DNA of 64,000 nt, taken from assembly GCA_016648135.1 (NCBI GenBank), contig JADDOH010001523.1, forward strand, positions 1-64,000, in the 5' to 3' direction. This document shows, piece after piece, positions 1 to 11,239 of this stretch. The stretch's first letter is position 1; each line of letters opens with the position of its first letter. Origin of the DNA: Agrypnia vestita. Taxonomy: Eukaryota > Arthropoda > Insecta > Trichoptera > Phryganeidae. The notes under the pieces were generated by a model that searched no databases, was not told the DNA's origin, and saw only the letters and a list, made by a program, of their open reading frames with translations. The translations under genes and the position numbers were made by a program.

Positions 1-1247
1 GCAAATTTGATCTCAAATATCTTCTCTTTGGTTAGGAATTCCAAATCCAAATTTATACATCTATTTACTCATGTATTTGTGTTTTGAAAATTATAATTCA
101 TTTGTTTTTTCCTCAATTGTTTTTTTCTTTGCGTCACTCAGTTTTACAAAATGAAAAACTTGAAATATCGCGTTATTTACGAGTACGAGTTCCACCGTGG
201 CACCAGTGCTGCAGAAACGGCTCGAAGGATTAATGATGTGTATGGCGACGGTGCCGCAAAAGAAAACACAGTGCGTTTTTGGTTCCAACGTTTTCTTTCT
301 GGAAATATCGACCTGCAGAACAAGCCCCGTGGACGGCCGGAGACCAAAGTTGATAATGAAGAATTGAAGGCTATTGTGGAAGCGGATCCATCACAAACCA
401 CATCCGAGTTAGCTGCAGGCTGCGGTGTTAGTGATAAAACTGTTTTAATCCACTTGAAGCAAAGTGGTAAGGTGAAAAAGCTTGAAAGGTGGGTACCTCA
501 CGAATTGAGTGAAGCAAATCAACAAACGCGCGTTGACTGCTGCGTTGCATTACTCAACCGGCACAATAATGAAGGATTTTAAATCGAATCATTACCTGTG
601 ATGAAAAGTGGATCCTGTACGATAATCGGAAGCGCTCATCGCAATGGCTGAACCCTGCCGAACCAGCCAAACCATGCCCCAAGCGAAAATTGACTCCAAA
701 AAAGTTACTTGTGAGCGTTTGGTGGACTAGTGCTGGTGTCGTTCACTACAGCTTTCTTAAATCTGGCCAGACGATTACGGCAGATGTCTATTGTCAGCAA
801 CTGCAAACCATGATGGAAAAGCTAGCTGCTAAACAACCGAGGCTGGTTAATCGCTCTAGGCCACTGCTGCTTCATGATAACGCTAGACCACACACTGCAC
901 AACAGACGGCTACCAAATTAGAGGAGGTTCAATTGGAATGTCCAAGACATCCACCGTACTCTCCGGACCTTGCCCCAACAGATTACCATTTTTTTCGAAA
1001 TTTGGATAACTTCTTGCAAAGGAAAAAATTCAACTCCCATGGGGCAGTCCAAACCGCCTTCAAAGATTTTATTGATTCCCGTCCGAATGGTTTTTTTAGT
1101 AAAGGGATCGATGAACTACCTATGAGATGGCAAAAGTGCATAGATAGCAATGGTACATACTTTGATTAAATAAATATATTATAATAAAAAAAAATCGGCT
1201 TTATGTTCCTCCCATACTAAACGTCAATTTCATATGTAAGGACCTAA
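1..1247 (+). mobile_element. mariner copy 1 (5' end cut by window)
   Basis: Cut-and-paste DNA transposon of the mariner (DD34D) family. The left terminus lies outside the window. The right terminal inverted repeat ends GGACCTAA at 1247 and is followed by the TA target duplication at 1248-1249. It is almost identical to the full copy at 24153-25437. It sits inside a reverse-strand LINE: the LINE sequence resumes at the TA on the right, so the mariner is the younger insertion. The near identity of the three copies suggests recent amplification. Confidence 0.95.
151..1169 (+). pseudogene. mariner transposase, one frameshift
   Basis: Broken transposase gene. The start MKNLKYRV matches the other copies. 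The frame is open to 582 and resumes about 1 base later to the stop at 1169. Total length is 1019 bases against 1020 expected for a 339-residue protein. The lesion is loss of one G near 575, where the other copies read GAAGGGATTTT. The N-terminal half holds the paired helix-turn-helix DNA-binding region, with the WVPHEL motif after it. The C-terminal part has the HDNARPH and YSPDLAP motifs with the second and third catalytic aspartates. The TCDEKW motif with the first aspartate lies just after the frameshift. Apart from the frameshift all catalytic motifs are present. Confidence 0.93.
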
Positions 1248-1249
1248 TA

Positions 1250-1755
1250 TAATTTTTGCACTTCAGTTTAAACCTCATCATATTCTCCATGTTTTGAATT
1301 TCCTTTGGCAGGCTATCGAAGATTTTTATACCTTTATACATCGTACAATTTTGTGAGGTGTTTTTCTTTTTCTTTGGTAGTCTTATGTTGTCGCTTCCTC
1401 TTGTATTGTAGGAATGAAAATCCTTATTCAGCTTCATCCTGTCATCAAAGTATTTGGGTACTAATCCATGTTTAATTTTAAATATTTGCACTATTACATT
1501 ATATATTATTCTTTGATTTACGGTTTCCAGTCCTAGGGCGTTCAACATATTTGTTATTTTAGTTGTCCTATTACACTTCAGTATTATGCGCATCGCTCTG
1601 TTTTGTACTATTTGTAGTTTCTTTAGCATTCCTTCGTTGCTTATAAATAATATACTGGAACAATAATCTATGTGCGGGAGAATCATAGTATTGCATATGA
1701 ATAAATTTGTATTTTTATTAATATGTCTTCTTATTCTTCCAAGTAAGGACACTTT
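1250..1755 (-). pseudogene. LINE reverse transcriptase C-terminus (family L1a)
   Basis: C-terminal (thumb and after) part of a non-LTR retrotransposon reverse transcriptase. Read on the minus strand it has RRHINKNTNL, then PHIDYCSSILF, then KLQIVQNRAMRIIL, an order typical of the end of LINE reverse transcriptases. The open frame runs on artificially into the mariner inverted repeat (last residues after about 1250), which is an insertion artefact. A second copy of the same family is at 47425 on the plus strand and a diverged one at 49600. The 5' part is missing, so this is a dead 5'-truncated copy. Confidence 0.85.
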
Positions 1756-1778
1756 TTTGCGTTTTTCTTTACCACAAA

Positions 1779-1961
1779 TTCAAAATTATACTATAATTAA
1801 ATTTTTTTAAACCAAAAGTTAGATCATTTTAATCGTCGCCACGAGTCTGCTTGCGAAGTTTTAACTCGACTAGATCACCGGAAAAGGGTTAAAAATCGAT
1901 CCAAATTTTTTTCGGCAGACAAGCAGACGCTACGAGTTAAAAGAAAGGGAGTAAAAATATC
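1779..1961 (-). repeat. ACTCCC repeat, partial copy
   Basis: Reverse-oriented partial copy of the ACTCCC repeat described at 49165. It carries the GTCTGCTTG block, the AACCCTTTTCC block and the terminal ACTCCCTTTC module, but lacks the ACGCGTC hairpin and the CTTGGTTTTT end. Confidence 0.75.
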
Positions 1962-2681
1962 CATTGTTTCAATACCTAAACAATTCGTTAATTTGAATAT
2001 TTCAGATTTCTTGGCTACGTGTTGTATCTGCGGAGTGTTCTAAAGCACCAATACATGATTTCCTTTATTTTATGGGTACAACTTATTTAATGTTTTTTTT
2101 GTGGTTCAGCTCGTCGCCAAAGAAGCCGCCACTGTGGTAGGTCGGTGGCTCCGAGACCGACTTTTTAACGTTCTCATGATTGACTTTCCAATGAATAAAT
2201 TCGGTCGCGGGCGGAAGAGGCGAACCCGCAACAGTTTCCCACTGTTTCTGGAAACGCGCACGTTCCGCGTTTAGTGCGGTCCCTCCGCCCGAATCGTATT
2301 TGATAATTATGCTTGGCAGTTAAATGGTATCCCAGACATGTTTATTTTATTGTCGTGACCCACCGGTAATATATTGGAAACCAATAAAACGGAGAAGTTA
2401 CCGGCCTCCTCGATCCGGCGATCGCGAGCCATGGGAGGCGGCCAGGTATTATGTGGAAAATTTATTTTATGGCTTATCAACGGTGTTCAGCATATTACAA
2501 CGTTATTGATACAGTAAACATAGCCGTGGGTAAGCCTTGGACATTTCATTTTTCTAAGGGATTTATTGACACCGCCAGAATTGTTTGAAATAGACATAGA
2601 ATACGCAACGCATTTGTGAGAGAAATGTGCAATATCGGTTTCATAAAATTCTCAATTGAATTTTAATTAATTAAAAAAATT
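1962..2681. other. Unassigned, GC-richer segment without gene
   Basis: No coding frame with recognisable similarity. From about 2100 to 2440 the base composition is clearly richer in G+C than its surroundings, and I see no copy of it elsewhere in the window, so it may be single-copy sequence. I see no splice-site-flanked exon that I would defend. Confidence 0.3.
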
Positions 2682-2722
2682 GTATAAACCGGTCTCGACA
2701 CCACTGTATCTTCGTCATGACG
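2682..2722 (-). ncRNA. Degenerate hammerhead-like motif
   Basis: On the minus strand: ATGACGA in place of CTGACGA, a GATAC/GTGTC stem II, GAGA in place of GAAA, then CCGG and TT. It resembles the CCGG class at 23946 but has core changes expected to abolish cleavage. Likely a decayed Penelope-like terminal repeat. Confidence 0.45.
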
Positions 2723-2754
2723 GACGCATACTAACTATCCATTACCCATTTTGA

Positions 2755-2870
2755 TGTACTTTTTAAATTTTTATTTTATTTAATTTTCTATTTATTTTCT
2801 TTACATTTTGTAATATTTAGTCCCACAAAACGTCTAAAAAGACGTTTGTCTGTAGGTTAATTTTTACAAT
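2755..2870 (-). repeat. 3' tail of LINE family L1a
   Basis: On the minus strand this reads ACCTACAGACAAA followed by a hairpin (ACGTC/GACGT) and GTTTTGTGGG. The same blocks occur at about 48213-48255 downstream of the LINE at 47425, so it is the 3' untranslated end of another copy. Confidence 0.6.
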
Positions 2871-3006
2871 TGATTGTTTAATAATTATTACTAAATATTA
2901 TTCGCTTTACAAACAGAAGAGATAAAAGGCGAAAACAATTAATTACAAAAAACAAAAAAAAAAGAAATTTTCAGTACAAAGTTAAAAAGAGAAGGAAAAC
3001 AATATA

Positions 3007-4120
3007 TTAGGTCCTTACATATGAAATTGGCGTTTTGCCGTACTGCCAAATTTGATCTCAAATATCTTCTCTTTGGTTAGGAATTCCAAATCCAAATTTA
3101 TACAGCTATTTACTCATGTATTTGTGTTTTGAAAATTATAATTCATTTGTTTTTTCCTCAATTGTTTTTTTCTTTGCGTCACTCAGTTTACAAAATGAAA
3201 AACTTGAAATATCGCGTTATTTACGAGTACGAGTTCCACCGTGGCACCAGTGCTGCAGAAACGGCTCGAAGGATTAATGATGTGTATGGCGACGGTGCCG
3301 CAAAAGAAAACACAGTGCGTTTTTGGTTCCAACGTTTTCGTTCTGGAAATTTCGACTGGCAGAACAACCCCCGTGGACGGCCGGAGACCAAAGTTGATAA
3401 TGAAGAATTGAAGGCTATTGTGGAAGCGGATCCATCGCAAACCACATCCGAGTTAGCTGCAGGCTGCGGTGTTAGTGATAAAACTGTTTTAATCCACTTG
3501 AAGCAAATTGGTAAGGTGAAAAACTTGAAAGGTGGGTACCTCACGAATTGAGTGAAGCAAATCAACAAACGCGCGTTGACTGCTGCGTTGCATTACTCAA
3601 CCAGCACAATAATGAAGGGATTTTAAATCTTAAATCTGGCCATATGATTACGGCAGATGTCTATTGTCAGCAACTGCAAACCATGATGGAAAAGATAGCT
3701 GCTAAACAACCGAGGCTGGTTAATCGCTCTAGGCCACTGCTGCTTCATGATAACGCTAGACCACACACTGCACAACAGACGGCTACCAAATTAGAGGAGC
3801 TTCAATTGGAATGTCTAAGACATCCACCGTACTCTCCGGACCTTGCCCCAACAGATTACCATTTTTTTCGAAATTTGGATAACTTCTTGTAAAGGAAAAA
3901 ATTCAACTCCGATGGGGCAGTCCAAACCGCCTTCAAAGATTTTATTGATTCCCGTCCGAATAGTTTTTTTAGTAAAGGGATCGATGAACTACCTATGAGA
4001 TGGCAAAAGTGCATAGATAGCAATGGTACATACTTTGATTAAATAAAAATATTATAATAAAAAAAAATCGGCTTTATGTTCCTCCCATACTAAACGCCAA
4101 TTTCATATGTAAGGACCTAA
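3007..4120 (+). mobile_element. mariner copy 2, internally deleted
   Basis: Complete termini: TTAGGTCCTTACATATGA at the left and its complement at the right, flanked by TA at 3005-3006 and 4121-4122. Length is 1114 bp, exactly 171 bp shorter than the copy at 24153. It cannot encode an active transposase but keeps both ends, so it could have been moved in trans. Confidence 0.96.
3195..4042 (+). pseudogene. mariner transposase, deletion and frameshift
   Basis: Transposase relic, start MKNLKYRV. A one-base loss near 3525 shifts the frame just before the WVPHEL motif. A 171-base deletion at about 3626-3630 removes 57 codons containing the first catalytic aspartate (TCDEKW). A CAA to TAA change gives a stop near 3890. 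The second and third aspartates (HDNARPH, TDYHFF) remain. Length 848 bases agrees with 1020 minus 171 minus 1. Confidence 0.93.
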
Positions 4121-4269
4121 TATATGCATAGCAAATTAAAAAAATGAGCAATAAATAAAGGTTAATTATTGACACAGTTATGGTGGGGGTAACTGACAAG
4201 TAGACGCTGAAATGAGAAATACATCGAACAATGAATTATTCGTGAAATTCAACATCTTATTCTTCTTCC

Positions 4270-4660
4270 TTGCACTGTCCCAACACATTGCCTAGGTAGG
4301 CTGTTGGGGTCGGCTCTTCTAGTTCTCAGGCTGTATCTCTTCGGTTTCATCCAGGCCGTTTCTCTGCAGGATTTTGGAACATTGAGTCATTTTACGAGTT
4401 CTTTTTATGACTGTCGATGAAGCTCCGTAGGCATTGCCTGCTTCACCGTGTGGTCTGGTGGTCCCCGTCTTTTGTGCTCGTACCATTTCAGTTTTCCAGC
4501 TTACTTCCAGTTTATTTCCGCGACACAGGCTACCATGAATACGTGAAATTTTAATCCTATCTTTTAGCCGACCATCTAAGCATTCGCATTTTTGCTCTTT
4601 CATGTTGCTTAGAGTAGTAGTTGTACATTGTCCAGTATTCGGAGCCATACATTATTATAC
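4270..4660 (-). pseudogene. LINE C-terminal fragment (family L2a)
   Basis: Minus-strand LINE remnant, several frames. It contains EYWTM, then MRMLRWS, then KDRIKISRIHGSL, the pattern seen in the C-terminal region of RTE or Nimb-type LINE polyproteins. The fragment at 34350-34700 carries the matching RDKIYISRICGSLG segment, so both derive from one family. Dead copy with stops and frameshifts. Confidence 0.6.
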
Positions 4661-5837
4661 ATTATTCGTGAAATTCAACTGTTTATAAATTATATTAGCT
4701 TTAGTTGTTCAGGCATGTCTTGATTTCTAAAAAATTTCTAAGTTATCCAATCTAAGACCTCTTTTATTCATATGGAGAATCTCAATATCATCATATTTTT
4801 TAAATGAATGGCCTGTTTCCAAAAGGTGGTTCAAGAATTCTGAGAAGTTATTATTATTAATCATTTTGTCCAACCACAAAGTTTACGCTATAAACATCAA
4901 AAATAAAAAGAGCAAAGGTGTTAAAAGTTATTATGTATAATTCTTCTGTTATATAGATATTAAGTAAAGTAATGTTTGACGTCCTGTTACACCAGCGTGC
5001 ATTTGCTGCCCGGAAAGATTTTTTCCATTTTTATTCTTATTTTTTTTATTATATTTGTAATTAATCGTTTCTCCGTGTCTAAAATATAAATGTAAATAAA
5101 TGAAATTAAAAAAAATCAAAATGATTGGTGGTTGGTTGGCCGTGCTTGATAATAGGCGTAATTATCTGCCTTTTAATTATTGGTGTTGGTACCGCAATGT
5201 TTCTTTGATCAGATCCGCTTCCTAGTCTGAGCATATGGTCTCCATGGTGCGCCTCCAGCTTCAACGCCGTCGGCCGCCAGCCTTCTGCTCTTGTCCCCGG
5301 TCATCCTAGAAAGAGCATGGACTGCGGATGGCTTCGTAAAAAATATTTTAGAGGTGGCGTGTACCGAGCCCGGTAACTCTCGCATGGTTAGAGAGCTATC
5401 TGCCATCTTAGCTACGCCCACCCCGTTGACTTTAATGATTTTTTTTGTATAAAAATATAATGCTGATGTCACCTATGAATCTATCCTCACCTATCCACCT
5501 AATAGTCGATTATTATGTTTGACGTTTAATTACATAATTCTTTATTAGGGTTAGGAAATTCAACTGCGCATTGAAAATAACACATATGCTTTACCACTTC
5601 GAGAAAGGGTGGAAGTCATTTCGCGATCTCAACGCTTTTTTCGGCGAAGAAGTAGGAGTGGTCATCATCGACGTCAATTACTGCTTCTCATTTTCTTGGA
5701 AAACGATCAATTCCTTGGGCAAAGGCTGTCCAGTGTCCAGTGTTCTAATGGTGCAGTTTTCGTCTCTTCCACAGCCGCCTGAAGACCCTGGCTTGTCGTC
5801 TAAACGGGACTATATCGCACCTCCGCTCAAATAGTGT
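4661..5837. other. No recognisable gene
   Basis: Mostly AT-rich sequence. Two open frames of 87 codons (5209-5472 minus, 5571-5834 plus) have no motif I recognise, no counterpart elsewhere in the window and no clear initiation context. They could be fragments of unlisted mobile elements. Confidence 0.3.
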
Positions 5838-6022
5838 CACTATATAGTGGTTAGGACACCCGCCTCGTGATCCAAAGGTCGCGGGTTCGAACCTCACTCC
5901 AGACTAGCAAGTTAGTCCTATTTTCATAGCACAAGCGTTTAGATTAGTTTGAAAATGGTAAGAATATTGATGTGACACGTATTCCGTGTTCACATCTCTA
6001 TTTTAAAAAAAAAAAAAAAAAA
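5838..6022 (+). mobile_element. SINE family A (tRNA-headed)
   Basis: Short interspersed element. The head has an A-box-like TATAGTGGTTAGGAC and a B-box GGGTTCGAACCTC (RNA polymerase III internal promoter). The body ends GTATTCCGTGTTCACATC and is followed by a run of about 19 A. Related copies: 58808-58965 (minus), 46120-46235 (minus, head) and 43649-43710 (plus, tail only). It must rely on a LINE for movement. Confidence 0.75.
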
Positions 6023-8390
6023 ATTCAAAATAAAAAATCAATTTTATTGTACAATTAGATTCAAAATACTTCAAAATCTTGTCTCAGAAAGTGTCATGTC
6101 CATATAGTTCAATTATTTGTTCCTAGAGGGCACCAGCGTCATTTTAATGTTAACCGAAATTATAAACATACTTAGAGACACTAATAGGATAATGAGTACA
6201 TGATACTCTAATAATAAAACATTATAAATGAAGACTATGTCCATTAACCTAATTACAAGTGTTTTCGGCACGCTTTAGCAACATGTATTTTTACATTTAT
6301 GTAAATTTTACATGTACATTTATGTGTATTATATATTTAGTGTTTGAATGTAGAGTGATCATATAAGAATACGTAAATAAATAATTGATTTAATGTATCT
6401 ATAGGTTCAGGTCGTCGTTTAGAAAATGAATGTTATGTATGAGTGAATTTTTGGACGATGATAAGGTATCTGCAAGAATATCAGCATCAGTGTTAGTGTT
6501 AGGGAGACAGAGAGATGTGCTCTCAAGTGATTTTCGGCACTGAAACATTTCCTGATATTGTGCTTCTAGTGTTTCTGAATTCAGATAGTGTATATGATAG
6601 AGTTTTTTTTTTAATATAGTATTGAATTGGTGTATATCGTGTTGTGTCAAGCACTTGAAGGTCCCTGGGTAGGTCTTCAGAGTTATATCTAAATGGTTTC
6701 CACCATTTCTAAGACTTTATTGAAGAGTCTAATGTAGTTGGGGCCGCACCAACCCATGCACACTTAGCGTAGCTGAAAATTGGTATACTACGGAGTGCGT
6801 AGTATACCATTTTTGGAAGGCTGAGATTGATGAAGCTGTGTGGACTTTCGAATGTTTGTATCGGTTTTCTAACTTTGAAGCTTGAACATTCGATGTGTGG
6901 AGCTTATATGTAGTCTAATATGTAGTCTTTCTTGTGTTTAAAATTTAAAAAAAAAACTGTACAGGTAGTTGTTTCAGAACAGACCTGTCTAGTGAAGCAA
7001 CTACCTTCATTTATATGTATAAATTTACACGAAATAAATAAATAAAATAGTCAATATTGACACGACACCAGGAGAAGAGAAGTTCGTACGTTAGGCGAGT
7101 TCCGTTACATATTTTTTGGTGAATGCAGAAGAATGCGATTTTCGTTGTTAATTTTTTGTACGACCGCGCGGTACTCGCCTAGCCGCGTGTAACTCGAGAG
7201 CGCCCCTCACGGCCGGCCGGCCTCCCGTCGGCAGATGTATTGATTGATTTAATTATTGTTATTATCCGCGGTGCGGGGCCCGCCATTGCAGCGCGGACAT
7301 TACGGAATTTCGGCCGCACTTTCACGTCGTAAACTTGCCCATACACCGAGAGAATGGTTCCCGATCGCGCCGAGATGAAGACTCGTGTGTGTGCGTCTTC
7401 AGCTAGAATTACTAAATCGTGATACAATTATTGGAGTTTTATGTTTTTTTGTTGCTGCTTCCAATTTCTCCGTTAATGTGCAGTGCGGGGAATGTAGATG
7501 GGTTTTAACTGATACTTATGTTTGTGAATTTATGTGTAGGTTTGTATATACATATATATGAAATTTATAACACCCGAATGGCAGATTGACTTTGATGTCT
7601 ACATTCAGTTTTCGCTCAAAATAAGGTCAAATCGTCTGTGTAGTTTTTATGATGATAAAAATGTTAGACTGGCGATTTTCATTTTTTTGGCGTTTCTTTA
7701 TATACGAGATAAGGGGAATGTTTATATACCTATGTACTGTATATATTCTACGTCTAAAGGTACTGATACACATGCTCATTTGCATGCTCAAAACTAGCAT
7801 GCTCTAACAACTGTACACACTTGCTTATTTTAAGCGTGCTCATGAATGAGCATGCTCAAAGGTAACAATCGAACATACATGATTATTATTAGTATGCCCT
7901 TGTAATAGAATAGAGACGCTCTTGTTCAAAATGGAAACTTTGAAAACTGAAATAGGAAATTCGAGTGAACCAATAAATCAAAACAATACCCGAGTTTCCA
8001 GCCGCACATTTTTGAATTTAGTTTTTATCATTTTTATTGTAAGATTTGAATCATTTATGTCTTATAATATAAAATTGAAATTTCGTAAAAGTCGCCGATA
8101 AGAAGTGTGAGACCACGTGATCAGCATGTTTTTCGTCTGGAGCCGAGTACGACGTATTTTATGCACGCTGTTATGTATATATAATATGTAATATATCTAA
8201 CAAAAACTTACATTTCTCAACAAAAGCTTGCGGTTATATGATTTCATTTTATTAAATCATATTTAAAATAAAAGATATGAAGTAAATCTCTCGAAAAACG
8301 GTTAAGCAAATGAAATTTCCTACTGGGTCTAAAATGACCCACCACCGCCGGTCTTGTTTCGACCGTTCTGGCTTTAGGTGTAAATTAAGC
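6023..8390. other. AT-rich sequence with one GC-rich block
   Basis: No recognisable coding region. 6650-6900 is unassigned. 7150-7420 is GC-rich with many CpG, embedded in AT-rich sequence, and contains no long frame. 7740-7870 has several copies of GCATGCTC/GAGCATGC, a loose short repeat. The remainder is AT-rich. Confidence 0.3.
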
Positions 8391-8394
8391 AATA

Positions 8395-8912
8395 TTATTT
8401 TGATGCATACTAGTGTTTCATAGTTCATAGCAAAATCTTTACAGGTGGATTCCTGTCATGATAATGAGTTGAAAATGTTCAAGCTACCCTGATCTCAATA
8501 GTTATGGAGATATACTATATCAAAGTTTGCATTATTTTTTCAATATTTCCGACTTATTCTTGAAATGTTGAACCCTCATTACAGTAACTTATATCCATTA
8601 TGAAAAATACGTTCGTTTTATTACATGGCAAATAAAATGATAAAAACCTTGAAAAAATGAAAATAGAATTTTTTGACCATTTTATTTGAGTTGTATTGAA
8701 ACGAATGAATTTTTAGTAATTGATATAAATTACTGTAATGATAGTTCAACTTTTAGCAAAAAATAAGTCAGAAATGTTGAAAAAATAATGCAAACTTTGA
8801 TATGGCATATCTCCGTAACTATTGATATACGGTTATGGTTATCTGAACATTTTCGAGTCATTATCAGTCCAGGAATCAACCTGTTAAGTTTTTGCTACTG
8901 AAACACCTGCGT
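8395..8912. repeat. Foldback element, divergent subfamily
   Basis: Two inverted arms of about 240 bp around a centre near 8660. The arms share the blocks ATAGTTATGGAGATAT, TTTGCATT and ATTACAGTAACTTATAT with the element at 41018, but the outer ends differ (AGTGTTTCATAG and its complement instead of CAGGGTTATTTG), so it is a subfamily with different termini. Confidence 0.7.
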
Positions 8913-9284
8913 ATGATATTTTTCAGATTTTTTTTTTTTAATAGAGTTATAAATATGTGCATTAAATAACATCGTTGAACTCCCACGAGGTCGTGAGTCG
9001 ACAGTTCCGTCTATGAACAACTTGGAAAAGCTCATCCGTAAGTGCAGGTGACGCATACGTTATTCAAACGATGTAAACAGCCGACGATTTGATATGTAAA
9101 AATAGATAAAAAGGATATTGTCACGTCTGCATTGTGCAGGCGTGGCGGCGGTAAATCATGGTCCGCGGGCTCGCGTCCCGGGGGTCCGGCTGGATCACGA
9201 ACCTGTGACTGCACCGCTGCGAGTGCCTGCCACGTACCAGCTGCAGGAATTTTATGCTCATTTTCATTTCATGCACTCGGCGTT

Positions 9285-9935
9285 GTCTTCACCTCGTTTA
9301 CAAAGTCCTCTACACTTCTCTTGTCAGACCTCAGGTTGAAAATAACTCGATCATTTGGTCGCCTCACTAAGCTAATCATTCAACGGCAGTTGAAGGAATC
9401 CAAAAAAATTCTTAAGATTTATTAATTACAAGTTAAGTATACGCTTGGAAGATATCAATTATGAATATCTCCTTAGTTATTTACAACTATTAAGCTTGTT
9501 TAAGAGACGTACTGCGACAGACCTAATATTTCTTTATAGGATCATAAACAGCGTGTTTGATTGCCCCCAGATTGTTAGTCTGATCAACTTATATGCCCCC
9601 TTGAGGTCATCAAGACACAGTGCATTATTCTATTATAGTGGAAATGTCAGAACTAATGCATTAGCAAACTCTGTAATTCCCAGATTACACTCATTAGGGA
9701 ATGAACATGCAGAGGCGGCTGACATTTTTGCTGATAGTATAACTATGTTAGGACAAAGCTGATACAATTCTTTACATCTCAACGAAATGGATAATAAATT
9801 TTTCTGTATTATTATTTTACCTTTTAACTATTATTATTTTATCTGTCTTACGATATTTCTTTTTAAATTTATATTCTGTATTTTTGTAAAAGCCCATAAG
9901 GGCGTTAAATAAATAAATAAATAAATTTACTTATG
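9285..9935 (+). pseudogene. Jockey-like LINE 3' end (family L3)
   Basis: C-terminal end of a non-LTR reverse transcriptase followed by its 3' tail. In different frames it shows LYTSLVRPQVE then IIWSPH, then EDINYEYLLSYLQLLSL, FLYRIINSVFDCPQ, APLRSSRH and RTNALAN, which is the canonical order of Jockey-type C-termini. The open frame 9445-9762 covers the last part. The 3' tail reads AAGCCCATAAGGGCGTTAAA and then five AAAT repeats. A minus-strand tail of the same family is at 57001-57145. Upstream frame has stops, so dead and 5'-truncated. Confidence 0.85.
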
Positions 9936-10229
9936 ATTCATACGGCTGTATTCTGAAAATATCAATATTGCTATTGGATCGACGAAGGTATACGTGAAAT
10001 AGTGCGCTGGAATGTTCAACTAGAATGCGACCACTATAAATTGGCGTGCGAGGGAGGGCGTCCCTGTCGCGTAACAGAAGTTGCCAGGGTGTAAATTTAT
10101 TATACAACAACATTATGTACAGGATGTCCGGTGACCGGTTTCATAGCCTTTAACAGAAATTTGGTCGGGCAGCACTAAAGAAACCAAGCCGTTATGGCGG
10201 CCGTTCTATCTGTCAAACTGTCAAACGGT

Positions 10230-10262
10230 AATCATCATCATCATTCTTGGCACTAAAACCCT
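10230..10262 (-). repeat. Terminal scrap of LINE family L5
   Basis: The minus strand reads CAAGGGTTTTAGTGCCAAGA followed by (ATG) repeats, identical to the 3' end of the LINE at 39874-40206. Only about 30 bases were copied, an extreme 5' truncation. Confidence 0.6.
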
Positions 10263-10415
10263 TGGTGTGAAAATATGAATAAAATATATATTTAAAAGAA
10301 ATTTTAACTGTCGGGGGGTGGGGGGAGGTAATTTAAGTAGTTAATGTTAAATTAAATATAAAAATTCAAAAAACACAATGTTTTTTATAAGAGTTCAATA
10401 TTTGATTAGTCTCTT

Positions 10416-10456
10416 ACAGGACGATCGTTTCGGCTGTTTAGGCCGTTATCAATTGA
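10416..10456 (-). ncRNA. Hammerhead-like motif, U3-A8 variant
   Basis: Mirror copy of the motif at 10461: TTGATAA, then a GGC/GCC stem, GAAA, self-complementary ACGATCGT and TC. The first and sixth core bases are U and A in place of C and G, which still allows the 3-8 base pair. Confidence 0.5.
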
Positions 10457-10460
10457 TCAG

Positions 10461-10500
10461 TTGATAATGGCCTAAACAGCCGAAACGATCGTCCTTTAAG
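10461..10500 (+). ncRNA. Hammerhead-like motif, U3-A8 variant
   Basis: TTGATAA at 10461-10467, one extra T, GGC/GCC stem II, GAAA at 10482-10485, self-complementary stem III ACGATCGT, then C as the base before the expected cleavage site. Stem I pairing is short. The C3-to-U and G8-to-A changes compensate each other. Confidence 0.5.
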
Positions 10501-10905
10501 AGACTAATAAAATATTGAACTCTCATAAAAAACATTGTGTTTTTTGAATTTTTATATTTAAAATAATGGAGTTCTTTGCAATAAATAACGTCAGTGTTCA
10601 AAAAATTAAAACATCTAATGTTAAATTGTTATCAAAATGAATTTGCTTATCGTCAGGAAAATATTATGTAGATAAAAACTGCATTTTACACAACATTTTT
10701 TTGTTTGATTTTTCACTTATAGTCTCATAGAGTTTGATACTCTTATAGTCTCAAACTGAAATTCACGCTGGCGAAGCTGCGGGCACAGCCAATATGATAT
10801 ATAGTAGAAGGCAGCGTTCGTAAAAATCGCATCGCTCGACCATTTTCAAAATGTCTATCTACAATGTGGTTGAAATAATTGAAAAAAAAGAGAAAAACAG
10901 GAAAA

Positions 10906-11239
10906 AAACTAACCCATAAAAACCAATTTTTAATTATACTCCCTTTCTCATTTACTAGTGGAAACTGGTTTGGCGCTTAACGTACGCGTTGGGCTTCGAT
11001 CATGCGACGCTACGAAAGAGAGTAATAAAAAATTTCCGAAAATCCAAAATTATACTATAATTATTAATTTTTTAACGAAAATTTGATAGATCTCTTTGAT
11101 CGTCGCCACTAGTCTGCTTGCAAAGTTTCAGCTCGATTAGATCACGGAAAAAGGATTAAAAATGGATCCAAAGTTTTTTCTTTTTTCGTCAAGCAAGCAA
11201 GCAGACGCTACGAGTTAAAAGAAAGGGAGTAAAAATATA
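10906..11239 (-). repeat. ACTCCC repeat, nearly complete
   Basis: Reverse-oriented copy running from CCCATAAAAACCAA at the left to AAAGGGAGTAAAAA at the right. It contains the GCGCTTAACGTACGCG, TATTACTC, GATCGTCGCC and GTCTGCTTG blocks. Lacks the central palindrome of the copy at 49165. Confidence 0.8.

Larger units (their letters stand above)
10370..10562. repeat. Near-perfect palindrome with two hammerhead-like motifs
   Basis: Inverted repeat with arms of about 90 bp and a short centre around 10455. Each arm ends in AAAAAACACAATG and holds a hammerhead-like motif pointing outwards. By comparison with the Penelope-like loci it looks like two terminal repeats joined head to head with no endonuclease remnant between them. 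Confidence 0.75.

Noticed and set aside
5209..5834. Two 87-codon frames as host genes
   Set aside because: No recognisable domain, start context or repeat of the frame elsewhere; lengths are compatible with chance in this composition.
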